A program made the position numbers and the translations under genes. A DNA stretch of 55,700 bases. Source: an uncultured Porphyromonas sp. (GTDB lineage Bacteria; Bacteroidota; Bacteroidia; Bacteroidales; Porphyromonadaceae). The DNA is taken from the NCBI GenBank assembly GCA_900546675.1, contig URDQ01000004.1:1-55700 (forward strand). Direction: 5' to 3'. Shown piece after piece: positions 44,621 to 53,638 of the stretch. How positions within the stretch are numbered: the stretch's first letter is position 1; every line of letters begins with the position of its first letter. Below the pieces are notes generated by a model that saw nothing but the letters and a program-made list of their open reading frames with translations, had not been told where the DNA came from and did no database searches.

Positions 44621-47083
44621 ATGGCACGAAAAGCTCTCCTACACCTCATCACAGTGATGCTCCTAAGCGGGTCACTGGCTCTAGCGCAAACGATGCCCGC
44701 CGCTAACCAAATGAGTGGCTCAGACAGCCACCTAGTCGAGCTGTACCTAGACTTCCTCTATCAGTACCTACCCCTACCCGATCGTTATGACTATAGCAGA
44801 GCCTTTTACGAGCACAATGTGCGACTCTCACTACAGACTCGCCAGGAGATGTCGTGGGGCAAGCGGGTACCCGAGCGAGAGTTCAGACATTTCGTCCTGC
44901 CGATTAGGGTCAATAACGAGAACCTGGACAATAGCCGAGAGGTTTTTTACAAGGAGCTCAAGAGTCGTGTCAGTGGTATGCCTATGTACGATGCTGTGCT
45001 GGAGGTCAATCACTGGTGCCACGAAAAGGTCACCTACCGTCCCACAGATGCCCGCACTAGTAGTCCGCTAGCGACGGTGCGTACAGCCTACGGACGGTGT
45101 GGCGAGGAGAGCACACTGCTCGTCGCAGCGCTCCGCTCTGTGGGTATCCCCGCCAGACAGGTCTACACGCCCCGCTGGGCTCATACGGACGATAACCATG
45201 CGTGGGTCGAGGCGTGGGTCGATGGCCAGTGGTACTTCTTAGGCGCTTGCGAGCCTGAGCCTGTACTCAACCTCGGGTGGTTCAACGAGAGTGCTTCGCG
45301 CGGTATGCTTATGCACACCAAAGTGTTTGGAGCGTACGACGGACCCGAAGAGGTGATCCAGCGGACGCCTTTCTTCACCGAGATCAATGTGATCGACCAC
45401 TATGCGCCTAGCTCCGATCTCACCATCGAGGTGAAGACGCCCGCTGGCGAGCCGGTAGCCAATGCCCGCGTAGACTTCAAGCTGTACAACTATGCGGAGT
45501 ACTTCACCGTAGCCTCTAAGTTTACCGATGCCTTGGGAAGAGCCAAGCTCACAGCTGGGCGCGGGGATATGATGGTATGGGTCGAAAAAGGCGGAGACAT
45601 AGCCTTGAAGAAAGTCTCCTTTGGTGCCAAGCCCGTAGAGACCGTGATCCTATCGTCCGAGAGCCTGCCGAAGATTCTCGACGAGACTCTCACACCGCCT
45701 AGCATCTCAGGCTCCCTACCTCCAGTCTCCGAAGAGATGCGACGGGTCAACAACGGGCGTCTAGCTTACGAGGATAGCATCCGGCAAGCCTACGAAGCGA
45801 CGATGGTCGATGAGTCACGAGGCAACTATGCCACCACTCAGCAGTTTATAGAGCAAGCGGACAACAAAGAGATGGCCCAGAAGCTCCTCTCCGTCCTAAC
45901 AAAAAAGGATTTGCGAGACATCTCCCTCGAAGTCTTACAAGACAGTGAGACCGCCGAGACCAATCAGTCGGAGATCTACTACAAGTACGTCCTCAATCCC
46001 CGTGTAGAGCTAGAGTGGCTCACACCGTACAAGCACTTCCTCCGTGAGCAACTAGCAGACCTTCGCTCGCCGCAAGAGCTGATCGACTGGACGCTCGCCA
46101 ACGTTAAGCTAGTAACGGATCAGAACCCGCAGCGCCTGAGGATGCAGCCCATGAGCGTCTACCGCGAGCGACAGACCGATGAACTAGGCAGAGACATCTT
46201 TTTCGTAGCGGCAGCCCGTAGTCTCGAATGGGCCGCACGCATCAACGAGATCAATGGCAAGCTACAGTATTACACAGACGATCACTGGGTCGACGTCCTC
46301 TGGCACGACCAGGCTAGCCCCATAGCCTCCACACCTCAAGGCACACTCCAGTTACGTTATACCCCCTCGAAGTATATCAGCGATCCTAAGTACTATGCGC
46401 ACTTTACCATCAGTCGCATCGTCGACGGCAAAACCTCACTGCTGACTTTCGACGAGGAGGCTACCTGGAGTCGTGACTTTGCCAAGGGCATCACCCTAGA
46501 CGAGGACCGCTATCTACTGACCACCGGCACACGTATGGCCAGCGGTGCCGTCCTCACGCATAGCGAGGTCTTTGAGATCAAGCGTGGGGAGACCACTACC
46601 GTACAGCTCACTATGCGAGAGAGCAATGAGGGGGTACAGGTCATCGGCAGCTTTAATGCGGAGAACCTTTACTACGACCTCGCCACACAGACCACCAAGA
46701 GTCTCATCTCGACCACTGGACGTGGCTACTACATTTTAGGCTTGATCGCACCAAATCACGAGCCGAGCAATCATACGCTACGAGACATAGCCATCTATAA
46801 GTCCGCTCTCGAGGAGTGGGGCCAGTCGGTCGTACTACTCTTTGAGAGTCAAGACGCCGCCACACGATTTGTCGACGAAGGCTTCGACCTACCCGCTCAG
46901 GTTGTCTGGGGCATCGACTCAGAGGGCGCTATACTCAAGGAGATCCGCGAGGAGATGAAGCTCACCTCCAGTTCGCTCCCCATCTTCCTCATCTGCGACA
47001 CATTCAATCGAGTCGTCTACATCCAGCAGGGCTACACCATCAATATCGGTGAGCATCTCGTGAAGGTACTCAAGCAATTGTAG
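44621..47083 (+). CDS. Exported transglutaminase-like domain protein
   Basis: An 820-aa protein with a signal peptide (cut near ALA-Q). The transglutaminase core is at ~105-235: nucleophile Cys160 in YGRCGEEST and His193 in DDNHAWVEAW. The third catalytic position is unclear: the expected Asp region reads GQWYFLGACEPEP. A beta-sandwich (~265-345) and a long mixed C-terminal part follow. Likely a periplasmic or outer-surface peptidase or cross-linking enzyme, with no known substrate. A bidirectional-looking hairpin follows. Confidence 0.8.
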   Translation: MARKALLHLITVMLLSGSLALAQTMPAANQMSGSDSHLVELYLDFLYQYLPLPDRYDYSRAFYEHNVRLSLQTRQEMSWGKRVPEREFRHFVLPIRVNNENLDNSREVFYKELKSRVSGMPMYDAVLEVNHWCHEKVTYRPTDARTSSPLATVRTAYGRCGEESTLLVAALRSVGIPARQVYTPRWAHTDDNHAWVEAWVDGQWYFLGACEPEPVLNLGWFNESASRGMLMHTKVFGAYDGPEEVIQRTPFFTEINVIDHYAPSSDLTIEVKTPAGEPVANARVDFKLYNYAEYFTVASKFTDALGRAKLTAGRGDMMVWVEKGGDIALKKVSFGAKPVETVILSSESLPKILDETLTPPSISGSLPPVSEEMRRVNNGRLAYEDSIRQAYEATMVDESRGNYATTQQFIEQADNKEMAQKLLSVLTKKDLRDISLEVLQDSETAETNQSEIYYKYVLNPRVELEWLTPYKHFLREQLADLRSPQELIDWTLANVKLVTDQNPQRLRMQPMSVYRERQTDELGRDIFFVAAARSLEWAARINEINGKLQYYTDDHWVDVLWHDQASPIASTPQGTLQLRYTPSKYISDPKYYAHFTISRIVDGKTSLLTFDEEATWSRDFAKGITLDEDRYLLTTGTRMASGAVLTHSEVFEIKRGETTTVQLTMRESNEGVQVIGSFNAENLYYDLATQTTKSLISTTGRGYYILGLIAPNHEPSNHTLRDIAIYKSALEEWGQSVVLLFESQDAATRFVDEGFDLPAQVVWGIDSEGAILKEIREEMKLTSSSLPIFLICDTFNRVVYIQQGYTINIGEHLVKVLKQL

Positions 47084-47160
47084 CCGCACTACGCAACACC
47101 CCGCACGCCTCTCACGAAACCCCGCACACGCAGCATCCCCGCCGTGCTGCTCGACACGAA

Positions 47161-47198
47161 CAGGGCTCGGACACACCAACTGGTGCGTCCGAGCCCTG
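47161..47198. terminator. Hairpin between convergent genes
   Basis: A 12-bp perfect stem (CAGGGCTCGGAC with GTCCGAGCCCTG) is extended internally by CACCA/TGGTG and followed on the plus side by a T-rich stretch. It can end the plus-strand transcript and perhaps the minus-strand operon. Confidence 0.8.
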
Positions 47199-47208
47199 CG
47201 TTTATGTT

Positions 47209-48900
47209 TTAATATCCACTTCGCTTGATCTTTAGCTCAGATGAATACTCTTTATCTATATCGCTCTCAAAGTGACGATTTAGGGAATCGGCTATTGTCT
47301 TTGCGATAGCTATACGCCTCGAGTCCCACAGGCAGGCACTCCACGCAATACGCAGGACTATGTTATTGCGAGATCCTCGTCCCTCACTAAAGTGGCGAGC
47401 GAAGAGTCGTGGAGAGCTCAAGTTATGATACCTCTGGTGATCTGAAGTCATCTCAAAGCGCTGCTCTAACTCAGCTGTCAAGTCTTGGTAAAAGGCTTGA
47501 TACGCTTCCATATCCTGCACGATTAGATTATTTCCCGTAAAGCTCTCATCGCCCTTAGCTCCTCCTGCAGAGAAGTGGAAGATGGTCGGATAACTCGGCT
47601 CGTTGGCTCCGCTAGCTACAAGTGGGGTTAAGGTCCAGCTACCAGGACGTGAAGTGAGCACCTCTAAATCCTCCATATATTGAGCTAGATTGGGTTCGAC
47701 TTGACGATCATCAAAGGAGTAGTAGGACTTATACGGTCTCATCTCTCCTAATTCACGACTGATGTAATTAAATCCCCCAATCATAGCAAGGTAGTATGAG
47801 AAGTTGCCGATGGCGGCATCAGCTAGACTAGATGGAGATATGATCGTCACCTTAGATCCTCTGTCTATATAGTAGCCGTAAGGCTTATTGACTATAAAAT
47901 GCTCTACAGCAAGCTTGTCCTGAGCTCGCTCATCGATGGTCTGAGTGGTCGCAAGGTTGATCAGACGAAAATCATATGCCTCGTCCACTACATCTAATAT
48001 ATCTCCCACCTTGAGACCTATGCGAGCTTGTAGATCACATATAGAGAGATGCTGAGGTACAATCTGAAATCCTGTCGGGCGGTCTAGCTTTCGCTCGAAG
48101 GCTCTATGTAGCTTCTCCGTGTTCTTTCTAATAGTTTCTTTGTGAGCTTCCTCTTCGAGTGTCTCCGAAAAGCCAGCTCCGACCAAACCTGCTGGTATAG
48201 CAAAGAGAGCGATGCCAAGGATCCCTACGGCAAAGGCGACGACTTGCCCCACGGGAGTTACTGGCGGGGTCTCGGCAAACTGACCTGGATCACCTATGTA
48301 CTGTGCAAAAGCCCACAACACGGAAGTCATACCATTATCAAAGGTTTCGGGCTGTGCCTCATGCTCATAGAAGAAGAGAACGAACGATAGCATCAAAGTC
48401 ACCACTAGGAGCACCTGTAGTGAGATGAGTATCTCTTTGGACTTTGAGGTGATCGCCTGCTGTAAGAGACGAAACGATCGCATATAGCGAAAGATCCTCA
48501 AGACACGTACTACACGTAGAGACTTGAGTACCTGATAGGGCAACGGAAAGATGAATGCTAGATAGAAGGTATAGGTAGAGAGTATATCTATCATACCGTA
48601 GAAGGTGAGACAGTAGCGCACCCTACCCCAGAAGCCTTTGTACTTGGGACTAAGCTCATCAGCGGTCCAAATACGTAGTGACACCTCTATTGTAAAGATG
48701 ATGACCGTGACAATGTCTATCACATGGAGTACATACTCACAGCCCTCGGATATGTCAAAGGTGGATATGAAAACCGAGAGTGTACTCAGGATAATCAGTC
48801 CAACGATGGTATAGTCGACATAATTACCCCACTGCTTAGTCTCGAGGTTGGCATCAAAAACCTGCCCGAGCTTATGCTTAAACTGCTTGATGCGTCCCAC
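47209..48900 (-). CDS. Voltage-gated-like ion channel with novel C-terminal domain
   Basis: A 563-aa protein. Six membrane segments occupy ~25-265. S4 has Arg spaced by three (LRVVRVLRIFRYMRSFR), the mark of a voltage sensor. The pore loop between S5 and S6 reads AQYIGDPGQF where a K+ channel has TVGYGD, so selectivity is open. A cytoplasmic region of about 290 residues follows; I do not recognise it. The start is GTG at 48900, overlapping pcp by 23 bp, so translation is probably coupled. Last gene of the minus-strand run. Confidence 0.75.
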   Translation of the reverse strand: MGRIKQFKHKLGQVFDANLETKQWGNYVDYTIVGLIILSTLSVFISTFDISEGCEYVLHVIDIVTVIIFTIEVSLRIWTADELSPKYKGFWGRVRYCLTFYGMIDILSTYTFYLAFIFPLPYQVLKSLRVVRVLRIFRYMRSFRLLQQAITSKSKEILISLQVLLVVTLMLSFVLFFYEHEAQPETFDNGMTSVLWAFAQYIGDPGQFAETPPVTPVGQVVAFAVGILGIALFAIPAGLVGAGFSETLEEEAHKETIRKNTEKLHRAFERKLDRPTGFQIVPQHLSICDLQARIGLKVGDILDVVDEAYDFRLINLATTQTIDERAQDKLAVEHFIVNKPYGYYIDRGSKVTIISPSSLADAAIGNFSYYLAMIGGFNYISRELGEMRPYKSYYSFDDRQVEPNLAQYMEDLEVLTSRPGSWTLTPLVASGANEPSYPTIFHFSAGGAKGDESFTGNNLIVQDMEAYQAFYQDLTAELEQRFEMTSDHQRYHNLSSPRLFARHFSEGRGSRNNIVLRIAWSACLWDSRRIAIAKTIADSLNRHFESDIDKEYSSELKIKRSGY

Positions 48901-49498
48901 TGGTTTGTCTGATTATAGCTATGATAGCCTGCACCATATCGGTTAGAGGTATGGTGGGCTTGGCAGGCTTTGCTGAGGGCTGACCCTCATAGTATGGAAG
49001 ATGTACAAATAGAGCTTGCGTGGACGGTCTGCTCTGACTGATCAAGAGTGCCTCGTAGTAGAGGCGATTGCAGACGTAGAGTCCACAGGAGTTGGAGATC
49101 TTGACCTTTATACCGAGCTGCTCGATGGTGGTGCGGAGCTCCTTGATTGCTGTATTGGTGAATAGAGCCGAACTTCCATTGGCATAGATGATCTCCTCAT
49201 CGGGGAGATAGCTGTCGTTGTCGGGGAGCTTGGAGTCCATCATATTGATAGCGATACGCTCTAGCTTGACACGATCGCTACCTCCAGACTGTCCTAACAT
49301 GATGATTAGGTCTGGAGTGTGCTGGTCGATAGCCCTACGAAAAGCCGTCGCCACTCGATGAAAGCTAACAGGCATCAACTCCGTACAGATACGGACACCA
49401 GCTAAATCGTGGGTGGCAACTTCTTGAGCCACCACCCACGATGAATTCTCAGGGTAGTTCCAGTATGGTTCAAACCCTGTCACTAGTACGGTATACAC
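48878..49498 (-). CDS. pcp: Pyroglutamyl peptidase I (Pcp-like)
   Basis: A 206-aa cytosolic cysteine peptidase of family C15 that removes N-terminal pyroglutamate. The start VLVTGFEPYWNYPENSSW is standard, and the triad regions are present: Glu in LERIAINMMDS, Cys in ISNSCGLYVCN (the family has SNTAG.FVCN) and His in FVHLPYYE. It overlaps the channel gene and follows the 80-aa gene by 20 bp, so it is read as part of the accessory run. Confidence 0.85.
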   Translation of the reverse strand: MYTVLVTGFEPYWNYPENSSWVVAQEVATHDLAGVRICTELMPVSFHRVATAFRRAIDQHTPDLIIMLGQSGGSDRVKLERIAINMMDSKLPDNDSYLPDEEIIYANGSSALFTNTAIKELRTTIEQLGIKVKISNSCGLYVCNRLYYEALLISQSRPSTQALFVHLPYYEGQPSAKPAKPTIPLTDMVQAIIAIIRQTSGTHQAV

Positions 49499-49518
49499 GT
49501 TGCGTGTTTTTGTCGTCC

Positions 49519-49761
49519 TTACTTACACCTCTTGAGGCTAGCTTTAGCACTCTCGATCTGACTCTTATAGTTCTCGATCTGGCGATCGTGATAGGCAGAC
49601 TTATCTATCTTGCTCTTGCGGTAAGAGGCTTTTGATGAAGGAGACGAAGCACTCCTGATCCTACTTGCGTAGTACTCGTTGTCTCGCTTCTTTTTCTCTC
49701 GCTCTCTTGCTATAGAGGCGCGTAGATCTATGATCTTTTTCTTATAGTGTTCTTTGCTCAT
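49519..49761 (-). CDS. Small charged coiled-coil protein
   Basis: An 80-aa protein rich in Lys, Arg, Ser and Glu, with heptad-like helices at both ends (KIIDLRASIAREREKKKRDN and RQIENYKSQIESAKASLKR) and a Ser-rich middle. It has no signal peptide or membrane segment and I do not recognise it. It sits between the 67-aa gene and pcp, in the same orientation. Confidence 0.65.
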   Translation of the reverse strand: MSKEHYKKKIIDLRASIAREREKKKRDNEYYASRIRSASSPSSKASYRKSKIDKSAYHDRQIENYKSQIESAKASLKRCK

Positions 49762-49817
49762 GATATAAGTTTGCTTCTTCTGTCGTATCTATGATGGATG
49801 ACTACAGAGGCGCCGTG

Positions 49818-50021
49818 CTAGCCCTCTCTATCCTCTAGGAAGGACATCAGCTTAGAGCCGAACTGGCGTGTCGTCCAGTCGTTGTCGTACTCAAAGCCCT
49901 CCTGCTCTGCTATCTCACGTAGGGCACCCTTTACGTTGTCGTATACGCGGTACACGGTGATACTACCGTTGTCTAGTTTGTTGAGAATGTACTCTCCTGT
50001 GGTTACTGTTTTCTTTGCCAT
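49818..50021 (-). CDS. Small hypothetical protein, 67 aa
   Basis: A cytosolic, mixed alpha/beta-looking peptide beginning MAKKTVTTGEYILNKLDNGS with a C-terminal helix and acidic end. I do not recognise the family. It follows the lipoprotein gene by 35 bp in the same direction, which argues that it is real. Confidence 0.65.
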   Translation of the reverse strand: MAKKTVTTGEYILNKLDNGSITVYRVYDNVKGALREIAEQEGFEYDNDWTTRQFGSKLMSFLEDREG

Positions 50022-50056
50022 AATTCCTTTAGTTAGTTTTAGCTTTGTTTTAAGAT

Positions 50057-51394
50057 TTATCTGATGAAATATACTGGTCGAGAGTACTCCTTGGTATGTG
50101 TCAAGGAGGCTACTTCTAGCCAGATGTAGTTGTCGTAACGCATACGCTCGTTTTCGAAGCCGAGGTAGATGGTCTTACGCCCTTTGGGCTTGAGCTCTCC
50201 ATTACAAGATTGGGTTCCCATCTGAGACTGCTCTACATCATACTTATAGTGTCCAGAGGAAGCTGTCTCGTCTTGAAACTTCTTAGCTTGCGTAGCATCG
50301 GTCAAGACATACATATTGCAAAAGGCATCCTCCTCACGAGCTGGACGCGTATTAAAGAGCAGTCGGTCGATGACACTACTACTGATGGTGCGCTTTTCGT
50401 ATACCTTGATGCCTAAAAGCTTGATCTGCTTAGAGGCGAGGGATAAGTTGTCGGCAAACTTGCCATCGCTGGGAGCTGTCTTCTCATTGGTAGATATACG
50501 GAGAGAGTATAGTATGGCATCACTACCAGCAGGCACAGGTACGGATATCAAAGCTCGAGACTTACCAGAGAATATAGACTTGAGATTGCCTCGTAGTCCG
50601 ACTTTCTTAGGCTCTTTAAAGACTGGCGACACCCGCACACTCTCAGTGGCTTCTGCCAGAAAGTCTCCCTGCTTACAGCTTACCGTTCGCTCCGAGACGC
50701 GTGGTCGCTTGTCGTTATCTACGCCTTCATATGAGAGCGCTATATCGGCGATAAGTTCCCCACCATCGGGTCGTAACTCTATCATATAGATGCCGTCCGA
50801 TGGCATAGTCACCTGCTCCTCCAGAGTACCCTGGACGTGCCACTGCTTGAGACGCTTCTGGTGATTGATGTCAAAGAGGGAGACAAGCGCTGAGCCGTGA
50901 GGAGTCAAAGAGATGCGGAGCTGATCCTGAGCCTTGAAGTAATAAGGGTAACGCTTGACAGCGTCTACCTTCATATGTCTTCTAGATATAAGTCCCTTGC
51001 CAGAAAAAGAAGTTGACTCTGATGCGACAGTGTATGTGGGAGCAGTCTGAGATGACGGAAGTAGACTACTCGGACTTGCTTGGAGCACAGCGAGTCTCTC
51101 CTTGAGTTCCTGGCACTTTTGCTGCGCACGCTCGCCCATACCATTAGGGTTGTAGTCGTACTCAATCTGACTTAGCTCAGTATAGATCGCCTGTAAGTCT
51201 AGATCGGTGTGAGCACTTTGAGCTTTTGAGCAGAGGAGGTCTAGCTTTTGCGATATGTTGTCATACTTCATCTGCTCCAGCTCAGAGATCTTGTCGAGCT
51301 TTGCATCCTTCTTATTGCTTTGCCCACACCCAGCACAAGTCATAAATATGCAGAGGAGCAAACCTCCATAGAGTACCTGTAACAGCCCTTTCAT
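50057..51394 (-). CDS. Putative lipoprotein of the accessory operon
   Basis: A 445-aa protein. The start at 51394 (MKGLLQVLYGG) gives a lipoprotein-like signal with Cys23 in TCAGC; the -3 residue is unusual. A helical segment (~30-80) precedes at least two beta-rich regions, one resembling PPC-type sandwiches (residues ~130-220, with YYFKAQDQLRISLTPHG). The frame continues upstream to 51427, but that would overlap the neighbouring gene. Function unknown; likely periplasmic face of a membrane. Confidence 0.6.
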   Translation of the reverse strand: MKGLLQVLYGGLLLCIFMTCAGCGQSNKKDAKLDKISELEQMKYDNISQKLDLLCSKAQSAHTDLDLQAIYTELSQIEYDYNPNGMGERAQQKCQELKERLAVLQASPSSLLPSSQTAPTYTVASESTSFSGKGLISRRHMKVDAVKRYPYYFKAQDQLRISLTPHGSALVSLFDINHQKRLKQWHVQGTLEEQVTMPSDGIYMIELRPDGGELIADIALSYEGVDNDKRPRVSERTVSCKQGDFLAEATESVRVSPVFKEPKKVGLRGNLKSIFSGKSRALISVPVPAGSDAILYSLRISTNEKTAPSDGKFADNLSLASKQIKLLGIKVYEKRTISSSVIDRLLFNTRPAREEDAFCNMYVLTDATQAKKFQDETASSGHYKYDVEQSQMGTQSCNGELKPKGRKTIYLGFENERMRYDNYIWLEVASLTHTKEYSRPVYFIR

Positions 51395-51407
51395 TCCTTC
51401 TCTCTGT

Positions 51408-52052
51408 CTAGTAGTTATAAGACTCATCGATGAGCTGCTCTAACCGCTCTCTCACCTGATTACTTTGGAAAGCGGCATACTCATCTGCGTACTGACTACT
51501 GCTTGCGTCTACATAGGTGGCGAACCACGATAGCTTACTTCTTACAAACTGACTCGCTTCATCTTGTCGTCCAGCAGCACACATATCCACTACGACATCA
51601 TTCATGTAGTCGTAGAGACAGGGGGCATTACCTATATAGTTTTCATCAAGAGCCTTTAGGGGATAGTAGTTCCAAGCGGTCTCGTAGTCTCCATGCTTGA
51701 CTAGGTAGTCTCTGAGTAGCTTACAGGCATCCCGCTCGTAGGGGTAAAGGGAGTACGAGATATCATCTCGACCTTTGTGGTACGGCGTGAGTACCTCATA
51801 TACGTAGATAGCCTGCTTGGGGTTATCTAGCTCTAGGTAGACGCGTATCAGACGTAGCGCACAGCGCTTCTTGTCGGAGCTGTCATCAATCTGCTCGATA
51901 CACTTGGATGCTTCGGTGAGGTTTCCATCTTCGAGGGCTTTCTTAAACTGCTTGACAGCACTACTGCTACAAGCCGTGCTGATTACGTTGCCGATGAATG
52001 CGATCCCTAGAAGGGCTAGAACAGCATAAATGATAATCTTCTTCGTACTCAT
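51408..52052 (-). CDS. Membrane-anchored TPR-like protein
   Basis: A 214-aa protein. The N-terminal helix (MSTKKIIIYAVLALLGIAFI, residues ~5-25) is followed by Cys28 in STACSSS and a fully helical region with TPR/SEL1-like pairs (KALEDGNLTEASKCIEQI, RVYLELDNPKQAIYVYEVL, GDYETAWNYY). Its first 22 residues share 15 identities with the short OmpA protein encoded upstream. Probably an inner-membrane scaffold facing the periplasm. Function unknown. Confidence 0.65.
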   Translation of the reverse strand: MSTKKIIIYAVLALLGIAFIGNVISTACSSSAVKQFKKALEDGNLTEASKCIEQIDDSSDKKRCALRLIRVYLELDNPKQAIYVYEVLTPYHKGRDDISYSLYPYERDACKLLRDYLVKHGDYETAWNYYPLKALDENYIGNAPCLYDYMNDVVVDMCAAGRQDEASQFVRSKLSWFATYVDASSSQYADEYAAFQSNQVRERLEQLIDESYNY

Positions 52053-52330
52053 AAGAATGGGTCTAATAACTCTCTAGATGAATAGAGCAAATGGCTAAGG
52101 AGAATAAACCACCAATGATATCAGCGCAAGAATAGCGATGAGAACAAAACTTAGGATGAAAGATGAGACAAGAATGACTTTGAGACAGAAACGGAAATTT
52201 TTTCGGGACTAAGTTCACGGCGGAGTAACTTGATACTGCTAGAGTACCATGTCACAGAATTGTGAAAGATCTCCGAGCTTTGTTCGCCGTGCCATAGTTT
52301 CGTTAGGTTTTAGTTGTTAGCTTGTGAGAC
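52053..52330 (-). other. 278-bp gap inside the accessory run, no supported gene
   Basis: A frame in the middle encodes a very hydrophobic stretch ending at a TAG near 52100 (KVILVSSFILSFVLIAILAL) but has no start codon. It could be a decayed membrane gene; otherwise nothing is seen. Confidence 0.4.
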
Positions 52331-52774
52331 TTACTCTATCACGACAAACTCTGTGCGACGGTTCACCTCTAGACTATCTGGGTCTATAGGATCTGTGGAT
52401 CCCTTGCCCTCTGCTTCCAAGCGCTCTGCAGAGACCCCTTGACTGATGAGAAAGTCCACAGCTGCCTGAGCTCTAGCCTCTGAGAGCCGTTGGTTAAAGG
52501 TCTCATCGCCTTCCTCTGAAGTGTGTCCCTCTAGCTTGAGCTTTAGGCCTGAATGACTCTCCATAAACTTAGCAAGATCGCATAGGACGAGCTGCGCCTC
52601 TCTGGTCAGATCAGCTTTGCCCTTGGCGAACTTGACATCGTTGAAGTTCTGCTCCAGTTCTTCTACCCGCTCACGATAGAGTTTATTCCTTTGTCTCCTA
52701 TTAACACAATCACCAATGAATCCGATGCCGATGAGAACTAGGACAATGTAAGTTATAATCTTCTTCTTGCTCAT
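52331..52774 (-). CDS. Short membrane-anchored OmpA-domain protein
   Basis: A 147-aa protein. The membrane helix (MSKKKIITYIVLVLIGIGFI) resembles the start of the TPR-like protein, while residues ~32-147 are an OmpA/MotB peptidoglycan-binding domain nearly the same as that of the 296-aa protein of this cluster (shared LKLEGHTSEEGDE/LKIEGHTSEEGDE, FNQRLSE, NRRTEF). It should sit in the inner membrane with the OmpA domain in the periplasm binding peptidoglycan. It looks like a fusion of parts from its two neighbours. Confidence 0.8.
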   Translation of the reverse strand: MSKKKIITYIVLVLIGIGFIGDCVNRRQRNKLYRERVEELEQNFNDVKFAKGKADLTREAQLVLCDLAKFMESHSGLKLKLEGHTSEEGDETFNQRLSEARAQAAVDFLISQGVSAERLEAEGKGSTDPIDPDSLEVNRRTEFVVIE

Positions 52775-52811
52775 AGGGGATATGGCTTAGCCACGTGTGG
52801 GTGAGACGATA

Positions 52812-52850
52812 GTCAATGGAGACACTACTGAGGGGTAGTGCTCCATTGAC
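52812..52850 (-). promoter_or_regulatory. Strong intercistronic hairpin
   Basis: GTCAATGGAG and CTCCATTGAC pair, then CACTAC and GTAGTG, giving a 16-bp stem with one bulged A and a 6-base loop. No U-tract follows on the minus strand, so an mRNA-processing or stability element is likelier than a terminator. Confidence 0.75.
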
Positions 52851-52861
52851 ATGTACGTAGA

Positions 52862-53176
52862 TTACTTCTTGCCTGCAGCGACTAGTGTGATATTGTCGCT
52901 ACTGAGCTCAGTGTTCTTAGCATTTGCCACTTGCACGCCTACGCCGTATAGCTCAGCAATCTTCTTCTCGAAGTTACCGACCCTTAGGTTACCACCTACG
53001 GTCAGCACACCACCCTTTGCAGAGGAGGTCATGAGAGATCCGATTGTAGCCTCGTCATCGGCCATTGCCTTACAGTTTTCCGTCGTGTAGACGCGGAGCG
53101 TAGCTCCAAATTCTTTCTTAAAGTTTGCCTTGAGGGTCTTAACCTTCATACGGCTGTCAATGCGAAAGTCTGCCAT
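52862..53176 (-). CDS. 104-aa protein with internal duplication
   Basis: A small cytosolic protein in which two ~45-residue halves resemble each other: MKVKTLKANFKKEFGATLRV near residue 10 and LRVGNFEKKIAELYGVGVQV near residue 64, each followed by a D-x-x-T segment (DDEATIGSL and SDNITLVAA). I know similar conserved hypothetical proteins in Bacteroidota but no function. It lies between the TerB-like gene and the short OmpA gene. Confidence 0.7.
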   Translation of the reverse strand: MADFRIDSRMKVKTLKANFKKEFGATLRVYTTENCKAMADDEATIGSLMTSSAKGGVLTVGGNLRVGNFEKKIAELYGVGVQVANAKNTELSSDNITLVAAGKK

Positions 53177-53202
53177 GTTGTTATAGTTATTGGTTATTAG
53201 TA

Positions 53203-53619
53203 TTAGAATTCGACTTCGATCTCAGGGCTGTACTTAACGAGGTCTAGCAGCATGAGCGTTACGTCAGCATGCTCTACCTCTCCGCCCATAGCGTCTGCTA
53301 GGTCAAAGAGCACCTGTACCTCATCCACTGTGATAACATTATCAGCCATCACAATCTCGATAGCGCACTGCAAGAGTCGCTTGGTCTCATCCTCTTCGAT
53401 AGCCGAAGCGTTGTCGATGAGGTACTCTTGGACAGCGTCGTCATCCTTACCCTCTAGGGTATTGACCGCCTCTTGTACCTGCTGGATGAGTGTTGCGGAG
53501 TCTATGCCAAGTGCCTCTGCGATGTCTGTGAGCATCTCGTTTTCCTCCTCGGAGTATACACCGTCTGCCCAGATGGCTACAGCTAGAAAAGCTGCTACAT
53601 TCTTTATATCTGATTTCAT
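53203..53619 (-). CDS. TerB-like (tellurite-resistance-type) protein
   Basis: A 138-aa all-helical acidic protein. Two half-repeats match the TerB pattern, each with a metal-binding-like acidic loop: ADGVYSEEENEMLTDIAEAL and ADNVITVDEVQVLFDLADAM. TerB-fold proteins are peripheral cytosolic proteins linked to metal, phage and envelope stress operons. It lacks any membrane segment. The neighbouring genes are not the usual ter genes. Confidence 0.75.
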   Translation of the reverse strand: MKSDIKNVAAFLAVAIWADGVYSEEENEMLTDIAEALGIDSATLIQQVQEAVNTLEGKDDDAVQEYLIDNASAIEEDETKRLLQCAIEIVMADNVITVDEVQVLFDLADAMGGEVEHADVTLMLLDLVKYSPEIEVEF

Positions 53620-53638
53620 AGTTCTGTCGTTGTCTTTT

